The notes below the pieces were generated by a model. The model did no database searches. It was given only the letters and a program-made list of their open reading frames with translations, and was not told the DNA's origin. Shown here one piece after another: positions 36,501-51,500 of a stretch of DNA of 64,000 nucleotides. This DNA comes from Xestospongia bergquistia (lineage: Eukaryota > Porifera > Demospongiae > Haplosclerida > Petrosiidae). Within the stretch, counting starts at the first letter, position 1. Each line of letters begins with the position of its first letter. Position numbers and translations under genes: made by a program. The stretch is taken from assembly GCA_963965975.1 (NCBI GenBank), contig OZ014411.1, forward strand, positions 20,984,446 to 21,048,445, in the 5' to 3' direction.

Positions 36501-39500
36501 TATAGCTATTAGACTAGTATGAATTTTGAGCATATCAATGTGTTGTTGTCATTTTTTTTGTAATATTGCGTTTGGTTTCCACATTTTTGTTGCTATTTTC
36601 ACTTATAATGTGAATGTGTCGTTTACAATATAAGAGTACGTAATTTTGATATAATGTATTCTAAGTATATTTAATTTATTGTTGTGATTTTGTTTATTGT
36701 ATTTTTTGTTTTCACATTTATGTTCCTGTGATTACTTATCGTCTAAATGTTTTGTTTAAAATATAATAGATGGTAAGTGTGATATAATGTAGTATTCATT
36801 CTAAGTCTTTTGAATTGAATGTTGTTATTTTATTTACCCTATTGTATTGACGTTAATGGTTTTTAATGCCTTGGACGGAACTCTTCGCATGGTGTACAAT
36901 AGATGTTTTGTATTGTGTAGTATCTATGTGTATCGACTTTTGGAGCAATTTTATTGAGTATATTGTAATAGCAGCTTATGAGAATCAAGAAATGAGATTA
37001 AAGTAGATCCTTTAACTAGTGATTCCAATATGAGCAATGAATTTTGTTAAAACTAATTGGATGTGATCGGACATGAGGTGTCACTAATAATGCTTAAATC
37101 TTCTTGCTAAGCTGTTTAGCATTTTATAGCTATAGGCTAGTATGAATTTTGAGCATATCAATGTGTTGTTGTCATTTTTTTACAATATTGCATTTTGTTT
37201 CCACGTTTATGTTGCTGTTATTACTTATAATGTGAATGTGTTGTTTACAATATAAGAGTATGTAGTTTTGTTATAATGTATTCTAAATATATTTAATTTG
37301 TTGTTGTGATTTGTTCGCTCTTTTTTTTTCACATTTATGTTTCTTTGATTGCTTATCATCTGAATGTGTTATATAATAGGAGGTAAGTGTGATATAATGT
37401 AGTATTCATTCTAATTCTTTTGAATTAAATGTTGTTATTTTATTTATCCTATTGTATTGAAGTTAATGGTTTTTAATGCCTTAAACGGAAAGCTTCAAAT
37501 GGTGTACAATAGATGTTTTGTATTGTGTAGTATCTATGTGTATCGACTTTTACAGCAATTTTATTGAGTATATTGTAATAGCAGCTTATGAGATGAAGAA
37601 ATGAGATTAAAGTGGGTCCTGTAACTAGTGATTCCAATATGAGCAATGAATTTTGTTAAAACTAACTGGATGTGATCGGACATGAGGTGTCACTAATAAT
37701 GCTTAAATCTTCTTGCTAAGCTGTTTAGCATTTTATAGCTATAGGCTAGTATGAATTTTGAGCATATCAATGTGTTGTTGTCATTTTTTTTATAATTTGC
37801 ATTTGGTTTCCACATTTCCGTTGCTGTTATTACTTATAATGTGAATGTGTTGTTTACAATATAAAAGTACGTAATTTTGATATAATGTATTCTAAGTATA
37901 TTTAATTTATTGTTGTGATTTTGTTTATTGTATTTTTTGTTTTCACATTTATGTTCCTGTGATTACTTATCGTCTAAATGTTTTGTTTAAAATATAATAG
38001 ATGGTAAGTGTGATATAATGTAGTATTCATTCTAAGTCTTTTGAATTGAATGTTGTTATTTTATTTACCCTATTGTATTGACGTTAATGGTTTTTAATGC
38101 CTTGGACGGAACTCTTCGCATGGTGTACAATAGATGTTTTGTATTGTGTAGTATCTATGTGTATCGACTTTTGGAGCAATTTTATTGAGTATATTGTAAT
38201 AGCAGCTTATGAGAATCAAGAAATGAGATTAAAGTAGATCCTTTAACTAGTGATTCCAATATGAGCAATGAATTTTGTTAAAACTAATTGGATGTGATCG
38301 GACATGAGGTGTCACTAATAATGCTTAAATCTTCTTGCTAAGCTGTTTAGCATTTTATAGCTATAGGCTAGTATGAATTTTGAGCATATCAATGTGTTGT
38401 TGTCATTTTTTTACAATATTGCATTTTGTTTCCACGTTTATGTTGCTGTTATTACTTATAATGTGAATGTGTTGTTTACAATATAAGAGTATGTAGTTTT
38501 GTTATAATGTATTCTAAATATATTTAATTTGTTGTTGTGATTTGTTCGCTCTTTTTTTTTCACATTTATGTTTCTTTGATTGCTTATCATCTGAATGTGT
38601 TATATAATAGGAGGTAAGTGTGATATAATGTAGTATTCATTCTAATTCTTTTGAATTAAATGTTGTTATTTTATTTATCCTATTGTATTGAAGTTAATGG
38701 TTTTTAATGCCTTAAACGGAAAGCTTCAAATGGTGTACAATAGATGTTTTGTATTGTGTAGTATCTATGTGTATCGACTTTTACAGCAATTTTATTGAGT
38801 ATATTGTAATAGCAGCTTATGAGATGAAGAAATGAGATTAAAGTGGGTCCTGTAACTAGTGATTCCAATATGAGCAATGAATTTTGTTAAAACTAACTGG
38901 ATGTGATCGGACATGAGGTGTCACTAATAATGCTTAAATCTTCTTGCTAAGCTGTTTAGCATTTTATAGCTATAGGCTAGTATGAATTTTGAGCATATCA
39001 ATGTGTTGTTGTCATTTTTTTTATAATTTGCATTTGGTTTCCACATTTCCGTTGCTGTTATTACTTATAATGTGAATGTGTTGTTTACAATATAAAAGTA
39101 TGTAATTTTGATATAATGTATTCTAAGTATATTTAATTTGTTGTTGTGATTTTGTTTATTGTATTTTTTGTTTTCACATTTATGTTCCTGTGATTACTTA
39201 TCATGTAAATGTGTTGTTTAAAATATAATAGGAGGTAAGTGTGATATAATGTAGTATTCATTCTAAGTCTTTTGAATTGAATGTTGTTATTTTATTATAT
39301 ATAATGGTTTTCAATGCCTTGGTTTGAACGCTTCACATGGTGTACAATAGATGTTTTGTATTGTGTAGTATCTATGTGTATTGACTTTTAGAGCAATTTT
39401 ATTGAGTATATTGTAATAGCAGCTTATGAGAATCAAGAAATGAGATTAAAGTAGATCCTTTAACTAGTGATTCCAATATGAGCAATGAATTTTGTTAAAA

Positions 39501-42500
39501 CTAACTGGATGTGATCTGACATTAGGTATCACTCATAATGCTTAAATCTTCTTGCTAAGCTGTTTCTTCACCTATATGATTAGCATTTTATAGCTATAAG
39601 GGTAGTATGAATTTTTAGCATATCAATGAGTTGTTGTCATTTTTTTACAATATTGCATTTGGTTTCCACGTTTATGTTGCTGTTATTACTTATAATGTGA
39701 ATGTGTCGTTTACAATATAAGAGTATGTAGTTTTGTTATAATGTATTTTAAATATATTTAATTTGTTGTTGTGATTTGTTTGCTCTTTTTTTTCACATTT
39801 ATGTTCCTGTGATTACTTATCATCTAAATGTGTTGTTTAAAATATAATAGTCGGTAAGTGTGATATAATGTACTATTCATTCTAAGTCTTTTGAATTGAA
39901 TGTTGTTATTTTATTTACCCTACTGTATTGACCTTAATGATTTTCAATGCCTTGGATTGAACGCTTCACATGGTGTACAATAGATGTTTTGTATTGTGTA
40001 GTATCTATGTGTATCGATTTTATTGAGTATATTTCAATAGCAGATTATGAGATCAAGAAATGAGATTAAAGTTGATCCTTTAACTGATGATTCCAATATG
40101 AGCAATGAGTTTTGTTAAAACTAACTGGATGTGGTATGACATTAGGTATCACTAATAATGCTTAAATCTTCTTGCTAAGCTGTTTCTTCACCTATATGTT
40201 TAGCATTTTATAGATATAGGCTAGTATGTAGAATTCATTCTAAGTCTTTTGAATTGAGTGTTGTTATTTTGTTTACCCTATTGTTTGAATTGATTTTAAT
40301 ATACCTTGCTTTGGGAAAATCAACAGGCTGTTCTATAATTGTTTCGGATTGTATCATATCTATTTTGTATCCACTTTTGCTTTTTTATTATAATGTTATA
40401 TGCAATCTATGAGAGCAACAAATGACATTAAAGTGCATGCATCCTATAACTGGTGATTTCTATAACAGCAATGAATTTTGTTAGTTTCAACTGTGATTGC
40501 TATGATATTAAGTATCTATCACTAATAATGCTTGAAGCATCTTGCTAGGTTTATCTTTATGTATATTTTGAACATTTTATAGCTACAGCCTGGTATGAAT
40601 TCTGAGGATATTGAATGTGTTTTTACGGTATTGTTTTTCTGTTTCTGCATTTATATTGCTGTTATTACTAGTCATCTGAATGTGTCCGTCACAATATAGT
40701 AGAATGTAATTTTGATATAATGTATTCTAAGTCTATTGAATATGTTGTAATGATTTTGTTTACTCTATTGTTTTGTTTCTCACATTTATATTTGTGTGAT
40801 TACTTGTCATCTGAATGTGTTGTTTAAAATATAATAGCCTATAAGTGTGATATAATGTGGTATATGAATTCTAAATTTTTTGAATTGAGTGTTGTTATTT
40901 TATTTACCCTATTGTATGTATTGATGTTAATGGTTTTTAATGCCTTGCATGGGAAGCTTAGGAGTCTGTAGTATAATTGTTTTTAGAATGTGTGGTATCT
41001 ATGTGTATCCACTTTTGTAATTTTATTATATCATTTTATGCAAGCTTTAAGACCAAGAAATGGCAGTAAACTTCATCCTTTAATTTTAGATTCTTTGAGA
41101 CACCAATAAATTTTGTTATCCCTATCTCTGAATGTAAGCACATTAAGTGTATCTTAGAATGCTTAAAGTTTCTTGTTAGTTTGTTTCTCTGCCTATTGTT
41201 TTATCATTTTTAAACTATAGTCATGCATAGACATTGTAGCTAATTATGCAATGTAGGTCTAGTCAGTTTAAGTCAGTATCTTTAAAAAACATTATGGGAG
41301 GACATTTAATAATATTCTTGTTACTCTTTTACAGACTTTAATGCCTTTTATCCATTGTTTGTTCATAGTATTTAGTATTGAATTGTCTTATTATTCTCCT
41401 AAGAATTAATTATTACAGTTACTCTTCCTCTACGATACTGAAAAGTAATTTTTTATTCTAGTCACAAACTAGTGTGAAGTTTCAAATTTGTGTTTATAAT
41501 TTCCAATTGTTGAGAGTGATTTGATTCATATTTTGTTTGAGTATATATATAATATTGTCTAAGTTTATAATAACACTAGTGTACTGATACATCTAAGTGT
41601 TGGTATAGGGTAATGTACTGATGTTATGATTAATGTTAATGTGGTAATTAATAATATATTTAGAATGGATCTACTGCAGTCATGTTAGCAGCAGATGAAG
41701 GACACAAAGATGTTGTTTTGATTTTAATACAGAAAGGAGCCAATCTAGATCTTGTCAACGAAGTAAGTGTTCATGCACACATGTTATATGAGAAAGTCAA
41801 TATAACTTTCTCATATAACATGACATTTTATACTTTTGTGTTTTTATGAATGTTGAAAGTAGAAGAGGATGCTAAGACCTTATGACAATATTAGAAAAAG
41901 TGTCATTTGTTTTTATAACATGTGTGTTGATCAGTTTTCCTACCTCTTCTTATTAGAGACCATTAGATGTACAGACACAACTTTTTCATAAAGAGATGCA
42001 GGCACCAAAATAGCAGTGATGGACATGAATTGAAGCATGATTTGTTTAGCTTTGAATTATTCATTTTAAATTGTTTAGAAATAGAATTGTTATGTACATA
42101 CATAGGACAGCAATTGTCATGCATACTACTTGAATTTGTATGCCACTGGGTAGTAAATAAATAGATGAGATTGTTTGTTGGTTTTTTGACAGTGCTTATA
42201 GCATGATTTCATCTTGTTATAAAACTAGAGAGTATTGAAGAATTTAAAGGTGATAATGAATCCAGGAGTGGTATATTTCTGTAACTGGTATGCTTGTTGC
42301 TATTATTAAGAAGTCCCCAATTGAAATGGTGACCTTTTTTATTGTCCAGATTGTTATAGACCTATAGTTTGTGAGATGCAATAATTGTCAGAGAGAGATG
42401 ATGTTGGTTAGACTTGTTAATAATATAATTAGAGAGCCAGCCCTATGTTAATACAAAGAAGATGATAGCTGATATGCTAATCACATAAAGAGCAACGTGT

Positions 42501-45500
42501 TATATTTTTGTGAGATGCTGGTCTGTTTAGTCAATAGTATATAGGTCTAAATTGTACTAATTCTATGTTTGCATCTTGTTTATCAGTCCCTCATATTACA
42601 GTGTATATAGTTTTAATCCATCTTGCATGAATTAGTCTTTAAAAACTTCTTTAAGTAATAAAGGCTTATACTAGTAATAGACTTCATCAAGTCCTACATG
42701 TACTAGATGACTTAGATGTAGACAACATATGAATGTAATATGTTATAATGTTAACACCAAAGTGCATAAATATAAAAGAATAGAGAAAGTTGTTATGTTT
42801 GTACTGTTATTGTAGAGTGTTAAGAGATTCATTTTCCAGTTGATTGTTTGTGTGTTTTTTTCTAATAGAGAGGATGGGCAGCTCTTCATTATGCAAGTTA
42901 CAATGGAGATCCAGACATCGTTGAAGTATTAGTCAACAATAATGCTAATATAGATGTTACTACGGTAATTGAGATGACAAGAATGAAATGTATTCTTTAA
43001 GTTGTGTGAATGGATAGTAACAATTAGAGAAGACATAGCATAGATATTGTAATAATATAAGACTAGTTTATCTAACTCTAACAAATACATAAAGCAGGTG
43101 GTAGTAGCAGTATAAGGGCAGCATGATGTTTTTCTTCATTGTTGGTATTGTTGTGTTTGTGCATAGATAATTACAAAACTAGAAGATTTAAAATATTATT
43201 TTCTAGAGAAATTTATGTTTTTACCTAAAGTATACGGTTTTAGAATTTTTATTTCAAGTAATTTAAGAATGATAATAGTAGTTTATAGAGAGTTTGAAGT
43301 ATCTTCTGAGATTTACTTCTTTTTTTCAAAATATTCATATTTGGATGTATTGAAAAGTCTTTTGAATTGAATGTTGTTATTTTATTTACCCTATTGTATT
43401 GACGTTAATGGTTTTCAATGCTTTGGACGGAAAGCTTGGCATGGTGTACAATAGATGTTTTGTATTGTGTAGTATCTATGTGTATTGACTTTTGGAGCAA
43501 TTTTATTGACTATATTGTAATAGCAGCATAAGAGATCAAGAAATGAGATTAAAGTGGATCCTTTAACTGTTGATTCCAACATAAACAATGAATTTTGTTA
43601 AAACTAACTGGATGTGATCCAACATTAGGTATCACTAATAATGCTTAAATTTTCGTGCTAAGCTGTTTCTTCACGTATATGTTTAGCATTTTATAGCTAT
43701 AGGCTAGTATGAATTTGGAGCATATCAATGTGTTGTTGTCATTTTTTTACGATATTGCATTTGGTTTCCACATTTATGTTGCTTTTATTACTTATAATGT
43801 GAATGTGTCGTTTACAATATAAGAGTATTTAATTTTGATATAATGTATTCTAAGTATATTTAATTTGTTGTTGTTATTTTGTTTATTGTATTTTTTGTTT
43901 TCACATTTATGTTCCTGTGATTACTTATCATGTAAATGTGTTGTTTAAAATATAATAGAAGGTAAGTGTGATATAATGTAGTATTCATTCTAAGTCTTTT
44001 GAATTGAATGTTGTTATTTTATTTTCCCTACTGTATTGACCTTAATGGCTTTCAATGCCTTGGATGGTTCACTTTGCATGGTGTACAATAGATGTTTTGT
44101 ATTGTGTAGTATCTATGTGTATCGACTTTTGGAGCAATTTTATTGAGTATATTGTAATAGCAGCTTATGAGATGAAGAAATGAGATTAAAGTGGATCCTT
44201 TAACTGTTGATTCCAATATGAGCAATGAATTTTGTTAAAACTAACTGGATGTGATACGACATTAGGTATCACCAATAATGCTTAAATCTTGCTAAGCTGT
44301 TTCATCACCTATATGTTTAGCATTTTATAGCTATAGGCTAGTATGAATTTTGAGCATATCAATGTGTTGTTGTCATTTTTTTACAATATTGCATTTGGTT
44401 TCCACATTTCTGTTGTTGTTATTACTTATAATGTGAATGTGTCGTTTACAATATAAGAGTACGTAATTTTGATATATTGTATTCTAAGTATATTTAATTT
44501 GTTGTTGTGATTTTGTTTATTGTATTTTTTGTTTTCACATTTATGTTCCTATGATTACTTATCATCTAAATGTGTTGTTTAAAATATAATAGTCGGTAAG
44601 TGTGATATAATGTAGTATTCATTCTAAGACTTTTGAATTGAATGTTGTTATTTTATTTACCCTACTGTATTGACGTTAATGGTTTTTAATGTCTTGGATG
44701 GAAAGCTTGGCATGGTGTACAATAGATGTTTTGTATTGTGTAATATCTATGTGTATCGACTTTTCGAACAATTTTATTGATTATATTGTAATAGCAGCTT
44801 ATGAGATGAAGAAATGAGATTAAAGTGGATCCTTTAACTACTAATTCCAATATGAGCAATGAATTTTGTTAAAACTAACTGGATGTGATCCGACATTAGG
44901 TATCACTAATAATGCTTAAATTTTCTTGCTAAGCTGTTTCTTCACCTATATGTTTAGCATTTTATAGCTATAGGCTAGTATGAATTTTGAGCATATCAAT
45001 GTGTTGTTGTCATTTTTTACGACATTGCATTTGGTTTCCACATTTCTGTTGCTGTTATTACTTATAATGTGAATGTGTCGTTTACAATATAAGAGTACAT
45101 AATTTTGATATAACGTATTCTAAGTATATTTAATTTGTTGTTGTGATTTTGTTTATTGTATTTTTTGTTTTGACATTTATGTTCCTGTGATTACTTATCA
45201 TCTAAATGTGTTGTTTAAAATATAATAGGAGGTAAATGTGATATAATGTAGTATGCATTCTAAGACTTTTGAATTGAATGTTGTTATTTTATTTACCCTA
45301 TTGTATTGACGTTAATGGTTTTTAATGCCTTGGATGGAAAGCTTGGCATGGTGTACAATAGATGTTTTGTATTGTGTAGTATCTATGTGTATTGACTTTT
45401 GGAGCAATTTTATTGAGTATATTGTAATAGCAGCTTATGAGATGAAGAAATGAGATTAAAATGGATCCTTTAACTGTTGATTCCAATATGAGCAATGAAT

Positions 45501-48500
45501 TTTGTTAAAACTAACTGGATGTGATCCGACATTAGGTATCACTAATAATGGTTAAATTTTCTTGCTAAGCTGTTTCATCACCTATATGTTTAGCATTGTA
45601 TAGCTATATGCTAGCATGAATTTCGATTATATCAATGTGTTGTTGTCATTTTTTTACGGTATTGCATTTTGTTTCCACATTTCTGTTGCTGTTATTACTT
45701 ATAATGTGAATGTGTTGTTTACAATATAAGAGTACGTAATTTTCATATAATGTATTCTAAGTATATTTAATTTATTGTTGTGATTTTGTTTATTGTATTT
45801 TTTGTTTTCACATTTATGTTCCTGTGATTACTTATCATGTAAATGTGTTGTTTAAAATATAATAGAAGGTAAGTGTGATATAATGTAGTATTCATTCTAA
45901 GTCTTTTGAATTGAATGTTGTTATTTTATTTACCCTACTGTATTGATGTTAATGCTTTGGACAGAAAGCTTGGCATGGTGTACAATAGATGTTTTGTATT
46001 GTGTAGTATCTATGTGTATCGACTTTTGCAGCAATTTTATTGAGTATATTGTAATAGCAGCTTATGAGATCAAGAAATAAGATTAAAGTGAATCCTTTAA
46101 CTGTTGATTCCAATATGAGCAATGAATTTTGTTAAAACTAACTGGATATGATCCGACATTAGATATCACTAATAATGCTTAAATTTTCTTGCTAAGCTGT
46201 TTCTTCACCTATATGCTTAGCATTTTATAGCTATAGGCTAGTATGAATTTCGAGCATATCAATGTGTTGTTGTCATTTTTTACAATATTGCATTTGATTT
46301 CCACATTTCTGTTGCTGTTATTACTTCTAATGTGAATGTGTTGTTTACAATATAAGAGTACATAATTTTGATATAATATATTCTAAGTATATTTAATTTA
46401 TTGTTGTGATTTTGTTTATCATATTTTTTGTTTTCACATTTATGTTCCTGTGATTACTTATCATCTAAATGTGTTCTTTAAAAATCTAATAGAGGGTAAG
46501 TGTGATATAATGTAGTATTCATTCTAAGTCTTTTGAATTGAATTTTATTATTTTAATTACCCTAATGTATTGACGTTAATGGTTTTTAATGCCTTGGACG
46601 GAAAGCTTGTCATGGTGTACAATAGATGTTTTGTATTGTGTAGTATCTATGTGTATCGACTTTTGGAGCAATTTTATTGAGTATATTGTAATAGCAGCTT
46701 ATGAGATGAAGAAATGAGATTAAAGTGGATCCTTTAACTGTTGATTCCAATATGAGCAATGAATTTTGTTAAAACTAACTGGATGTGATCCGACATTAGG
46801 TATCACTAATAATGCTTAAATTTTCTTGCTAAGCTGTTTCTTCACCTATATGTTTAGCATTTTATAGGTATATGCTAGCATGAATTTCAATTATATCAAT
46901 GTGTTGTTGTCATTTTTTTACGACATTGCATTTTGTTTGCACATTTCTGTTGCTGTTATTACTTATAATGTGAATGTGTCGTTTACAATATAAGAGTATG
47001 TAATTTTGATATAATATATTCTAAGTATATTTAATTTGTTGTTGTGATTTTGTTTATCATATTTTTTGTTTTCACATTTATGTTCCTGTGATTACTTATC
47101 ATCTAAATGTGTTATTTAAAATATAATAGGTGGTAAGTGTGATATAATTTAGTATTCATTCTAAGACTTTTGTATTGAATGTTGTTATTTTATTTACCCT
47201 ACTGTATTGACGTTAATGGTTTTTAATGTCTTGGATGGAAAGCTTGGCATGGTGTACAATAGATGTTTTGTATTGTTTAGTATCTATGTGTATCGACTTT
47301 TGGAGCAATTTTATTGAGTATATTGTAATAGCAGCTTATGAGATGAAGAAATGAGATTAAAGTGGATCCTTTAACTGTTGATTCCAATATGAGCGATGAA
47401 TTTTGTTAAAACTAACTGGATGTGATCTGACATTAGGTATCACAAATAATGCTTAAATTTTCTTACTAAGCTGTCTCATCACCTATATGTTTAGCATTTT
47501 ATAGCTATAGGCTAGTATGAATTTTGAGCATATCAATGTGTTGTTGTCATTTTTTTTACGATATTGCATTGGGTTTCCACATTTCTGTTGTTGTTATTAC
47601 TTATAATGTGAATATGTCGTTTACAATATAAGAGTACATAATTTTGATATAATGTATTCTAAGTATATTTAATTTATTGTTGTGATTTTGTTTATTGCAT
47701 TTTTTGTTTTCACATTTATGTTACTGTGATTACTTATCATCTAAATGTGTTGTTTAAAAATCTAATAGAGGGTAAGTGTGATATAATGTAGTATTCATTC
47801 TAAGTCTTTTGAATTGAATTTTATTATTTTATTTACCCTAATGTATTGACGTTAATGGTTTTTAATGCCTTGGATGGAAAGCTTGGCATGGTGTACAATA
47901 GATGTTTTGTATTGTGTAGTATCTATGTGTATCGACTTTTGCAGCAATTTTATTGAGTATATTGTAATAGCAGCTTATGAGAATCAAGAAATGAGATTAA
48001 AGTGGATCCTTTAACTGTTGATTCCAATATGAGCAATGAATTTTGTTAAAACTAACTGGATGTGATCCGACATTAGGTATCACTAATAATGCTTAAATTT
48101 TCTTGCTAAGCTGTTTCTTCACCTATGTGTTTAGCATTTTATAGCTATAGGCTAGTATGAATTTGGAGCATATCAATGTGTTGTTGTCATTTTGTTTTAC
48201 AATATTGCATTTGGTTTCCACATTTCTGTTGCTGTTATTACTTATAATGTGAATGTGTCTTTTACAATATAAGGGTACGTAATTTTGATATAATGTATTC
48301 TAAGTATATTTAATTTGTTTTTGTGATTTTGTTTAATGTATTTTTTGTTTTCACATTTATGTTCCTGTGATTTCTTATCATCTAAATGTGTTGTTTAAAA
48401 TATAATAGATGGTAAGTGTGATATAATGTAGTATTCATTCTAAGTCTTTTGAATTGAATTTTATTATTTTAATTACCCTAATGTATTGACGTTAATGGTT

Positions 48501-51500
48501 TTTAATGCCTTGGACGGAAAGCTTGTCATGGTGTACAATAGATGTTTTGTATTGTGTAGTATCTATGTGTATCGACTTTTGGAACAATTTTATTGAGTAT
48601 ATTGTAATAGCAGCTTATGAGATGAAGAAATGAGATTAAAGTGGATCCTTTAACTGTTGATTCCAATATGAGCAATGAATTTTGTTAAAACTAACTGGAT
48701 GTGATCCGACATTAGGTATCACTAATAATGCTTAAATTTTCTTGCTAAGCTTTTTTTTCACCTATATGTTTAGCATTTTATAGGTATATGCTAGCATGAA
48801 TTTCAATTATATCAATGTGTTGTTGTCATTTTTTTACGACATTGCATTTTGTTTCCACATTTCTGTTGCTGTTATTACTTATAATGTGAATGTGTCGTTT
48901 ACAATATAAGAGTATTTAATTTTGATATAATATATTCTAAGTATATTTAATTTGTTGTTGTGATTTTGTTTATTGTATTTTTTGTTTTCACATTTATGTT
49001 CCTGTGATTACTTATCATCTAAATGTGTTATTTAAAATATAATAGGAGGTAAGTGTGATATAATTTAGTATTCATTCTAAGACTTTTGTATTGAATGTTT
49101 ATTATTTTATTTACCCTACTGTATTGACGTTAATGGTTTTTAATGTTTTGGATGGAAAGCTTGGCATGGTGTACAATAGATGTTTTGTATTGTGTAGTAT
49201 CTATGTGTATCGACTTTTGGAGCAATTTTATTGAGTATATTGTAATAGCAGCTTATGAGATCAAGAAATGAGATTAAAGTGGATCCTTTAACTGTTGATT
49301 CCAATATGAGCGATGAATTTTGTTAAAACTAACTGGATGTGATCTGACATTAGGTATCACTAATAATGCTTAAATTTTTTTGCTAAGCTGTCTCATCACC
49401 TATATGTTTAGCATTTTATAGCTATAGGCTAGTATGAATTTGGAGCATATCAATGTGTTGTTGTCATTTTTTTTACGATATTGCATTTGGTTTCCACATT
49501 TCTGTTGCTGTTATTACTTATAATGTGAATGTGTCGTTTACAATATAAGAGTACGTAATTTTGATATAATGTATTCTAAGTATATTTAATTTGTTGTTGT
49601 GATTTTGTTTAATGTATTTTTTGTTTTCACATTTATGTTCCTGTGATTACTTATCATCTGAATGTGTTATTTAAAATTTAATAGAAGGTAAGTGTGATAT
49701 AATGTAGTATTCATTCTAAGACTTTTGAATTGAATGTTGTTATTTTATTTACTCTACTGTATTGACGTTAATGGTTTTTAATGCCTTGGACGGAAAGCTT
49801 GGCATGGTGTACAATAGATGTTTTGTATTGTGTAGTATCAATGTGTATTGATTTTTGCAGCAATTTTATTGAGTATATTGTAATAGCAGCTTATGAGATG
49901 AAGAAATGACTTTAAAGTGGATCCTTTAACTGTTGATTTCAATATGAGCAATGAATTTTGTTAAAACTAACTGGATGTGATCCGACATTAGGTATCACTA
50001 ATAATGCTTAAATTTTCTTGCTAAGCTGTTTCTTCACCTATATGTTTAGCATTTTATAGCTATAGGCTAGTATGAATTTGGAGCATATCAATGTGTTGTT
50101 GTCTTTTTTTTTACGATATTGCATTTGGTTTCCACATTTCTGTTGCTGTTATTACTTATAATGTGAATGTGTCGTTTACAATATAAGAGTATGTAATTTT
50201 GATATAATGTATTCTAAGTATATTTAATTTGTTGTTGGGATTTTATTTATTGTATTTTTTGTTTTCACATTTATGTTCCTGTGATTACTTATCATGTAAA
50301 TGTGTTGTTTAAAATATAAATAGTGGGTAAGTGTGATATAATGTAGTATTCATTCTAAGACTTTTGAATTGAATGTTGTTATTTTATTTACTCTACTGTA
50401 TTGACGTTAATGGTTTTTAATGCCTTGGACGGAAAGCTTGGCATGGTGTACAATAGATGTTTTGTATTGTGTAGTATCAATGTGTATTGACTTTTGCAGC
50501 AATTTTATTGAGTATATTGTAATAGCAGCTTATGAGATGAAGAAATGAGATTAAAGTGGATCCTTTAACTGTTGATTCCAATATGAGCAATGAATTTTGT
50601 TAAAACTAACTGGATGTGATCCGACATTAGGTATCACTAATAATGCTTAAATTTTCTTGCTAAGCTGTTTCTTCACCTATATGTTTAGCATTTTATAGCT
50701 ATAGGGTAGTATGAATTTCTAGCATATCAATGTGTTGTTGTCATTTTTTTACGATATTGAATTTGGTTTCCACATTTCTGTTGCTGTTATTACTTATAAT
50801 GTGAATATGTCGTTTACAATATAAGAGTATGTAATTTTGATATAATGTATTCTAAGTATATTTAATTTATTGTTGTGATTTTGTTTATTGTATTTTTTGT
50901 TTTGACATTTATGTTCCTGTGATTACTTATCATCTAAATGTGTTGTTTAAAATATAATAGATGGTAAGTGTGATATAATGTAGTATTCATTCTAAGACTT
51001 TGAATTGAATGTTGTTATTTTATTTTCCCTACTGTATTGACGTTAATAGTTTTTAATGCCTTGAATGGAAAGCTTGGCATGGTGTAGAATAGATGTTTTG
51101 TATTGTGTAGTATCTATGTGTATCGACTTTTGGAGCAATTTTATTGAGTATATTGTAATAGCAGCTTATGAGATGAAGAAATGAGAATAAAGTGGATCCT
51201 TAAACTGTTGATTCCAATATGAGCAATGAATTTTGTTAAAACTAACTAGATGTGATCCAACATGAGGTGTCACTAATAATGCTTAAATCTTTTTGCTAAG
51301 CTGTTTCTTCACCTATATGTTTAGCATTTTGTAGCTATAGGGTAGTATGAATTTCGAGCATATCAATGTGTTGTTGTCATTATTTTACAATATTGCATTT
51401 GGTTTCCACATTTATGTTGCTGTTATTACTTCTAATGTGAATGTGTCGTTTAAAATATAAGAGTATGTAATTTTGATACGATGTATTCTAAGTATATTTA

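Noticed and set aside
32864-42164. Identical 65-codon open frames at 32,864-33,061 and 41,967-42,164
   Set aside because: They lie in duplicated introns. Their conservation reflects recent segment duplication, other copies of the same sequence (20,440 and 22,470) are not open, and no splice or domain signal supports coding.
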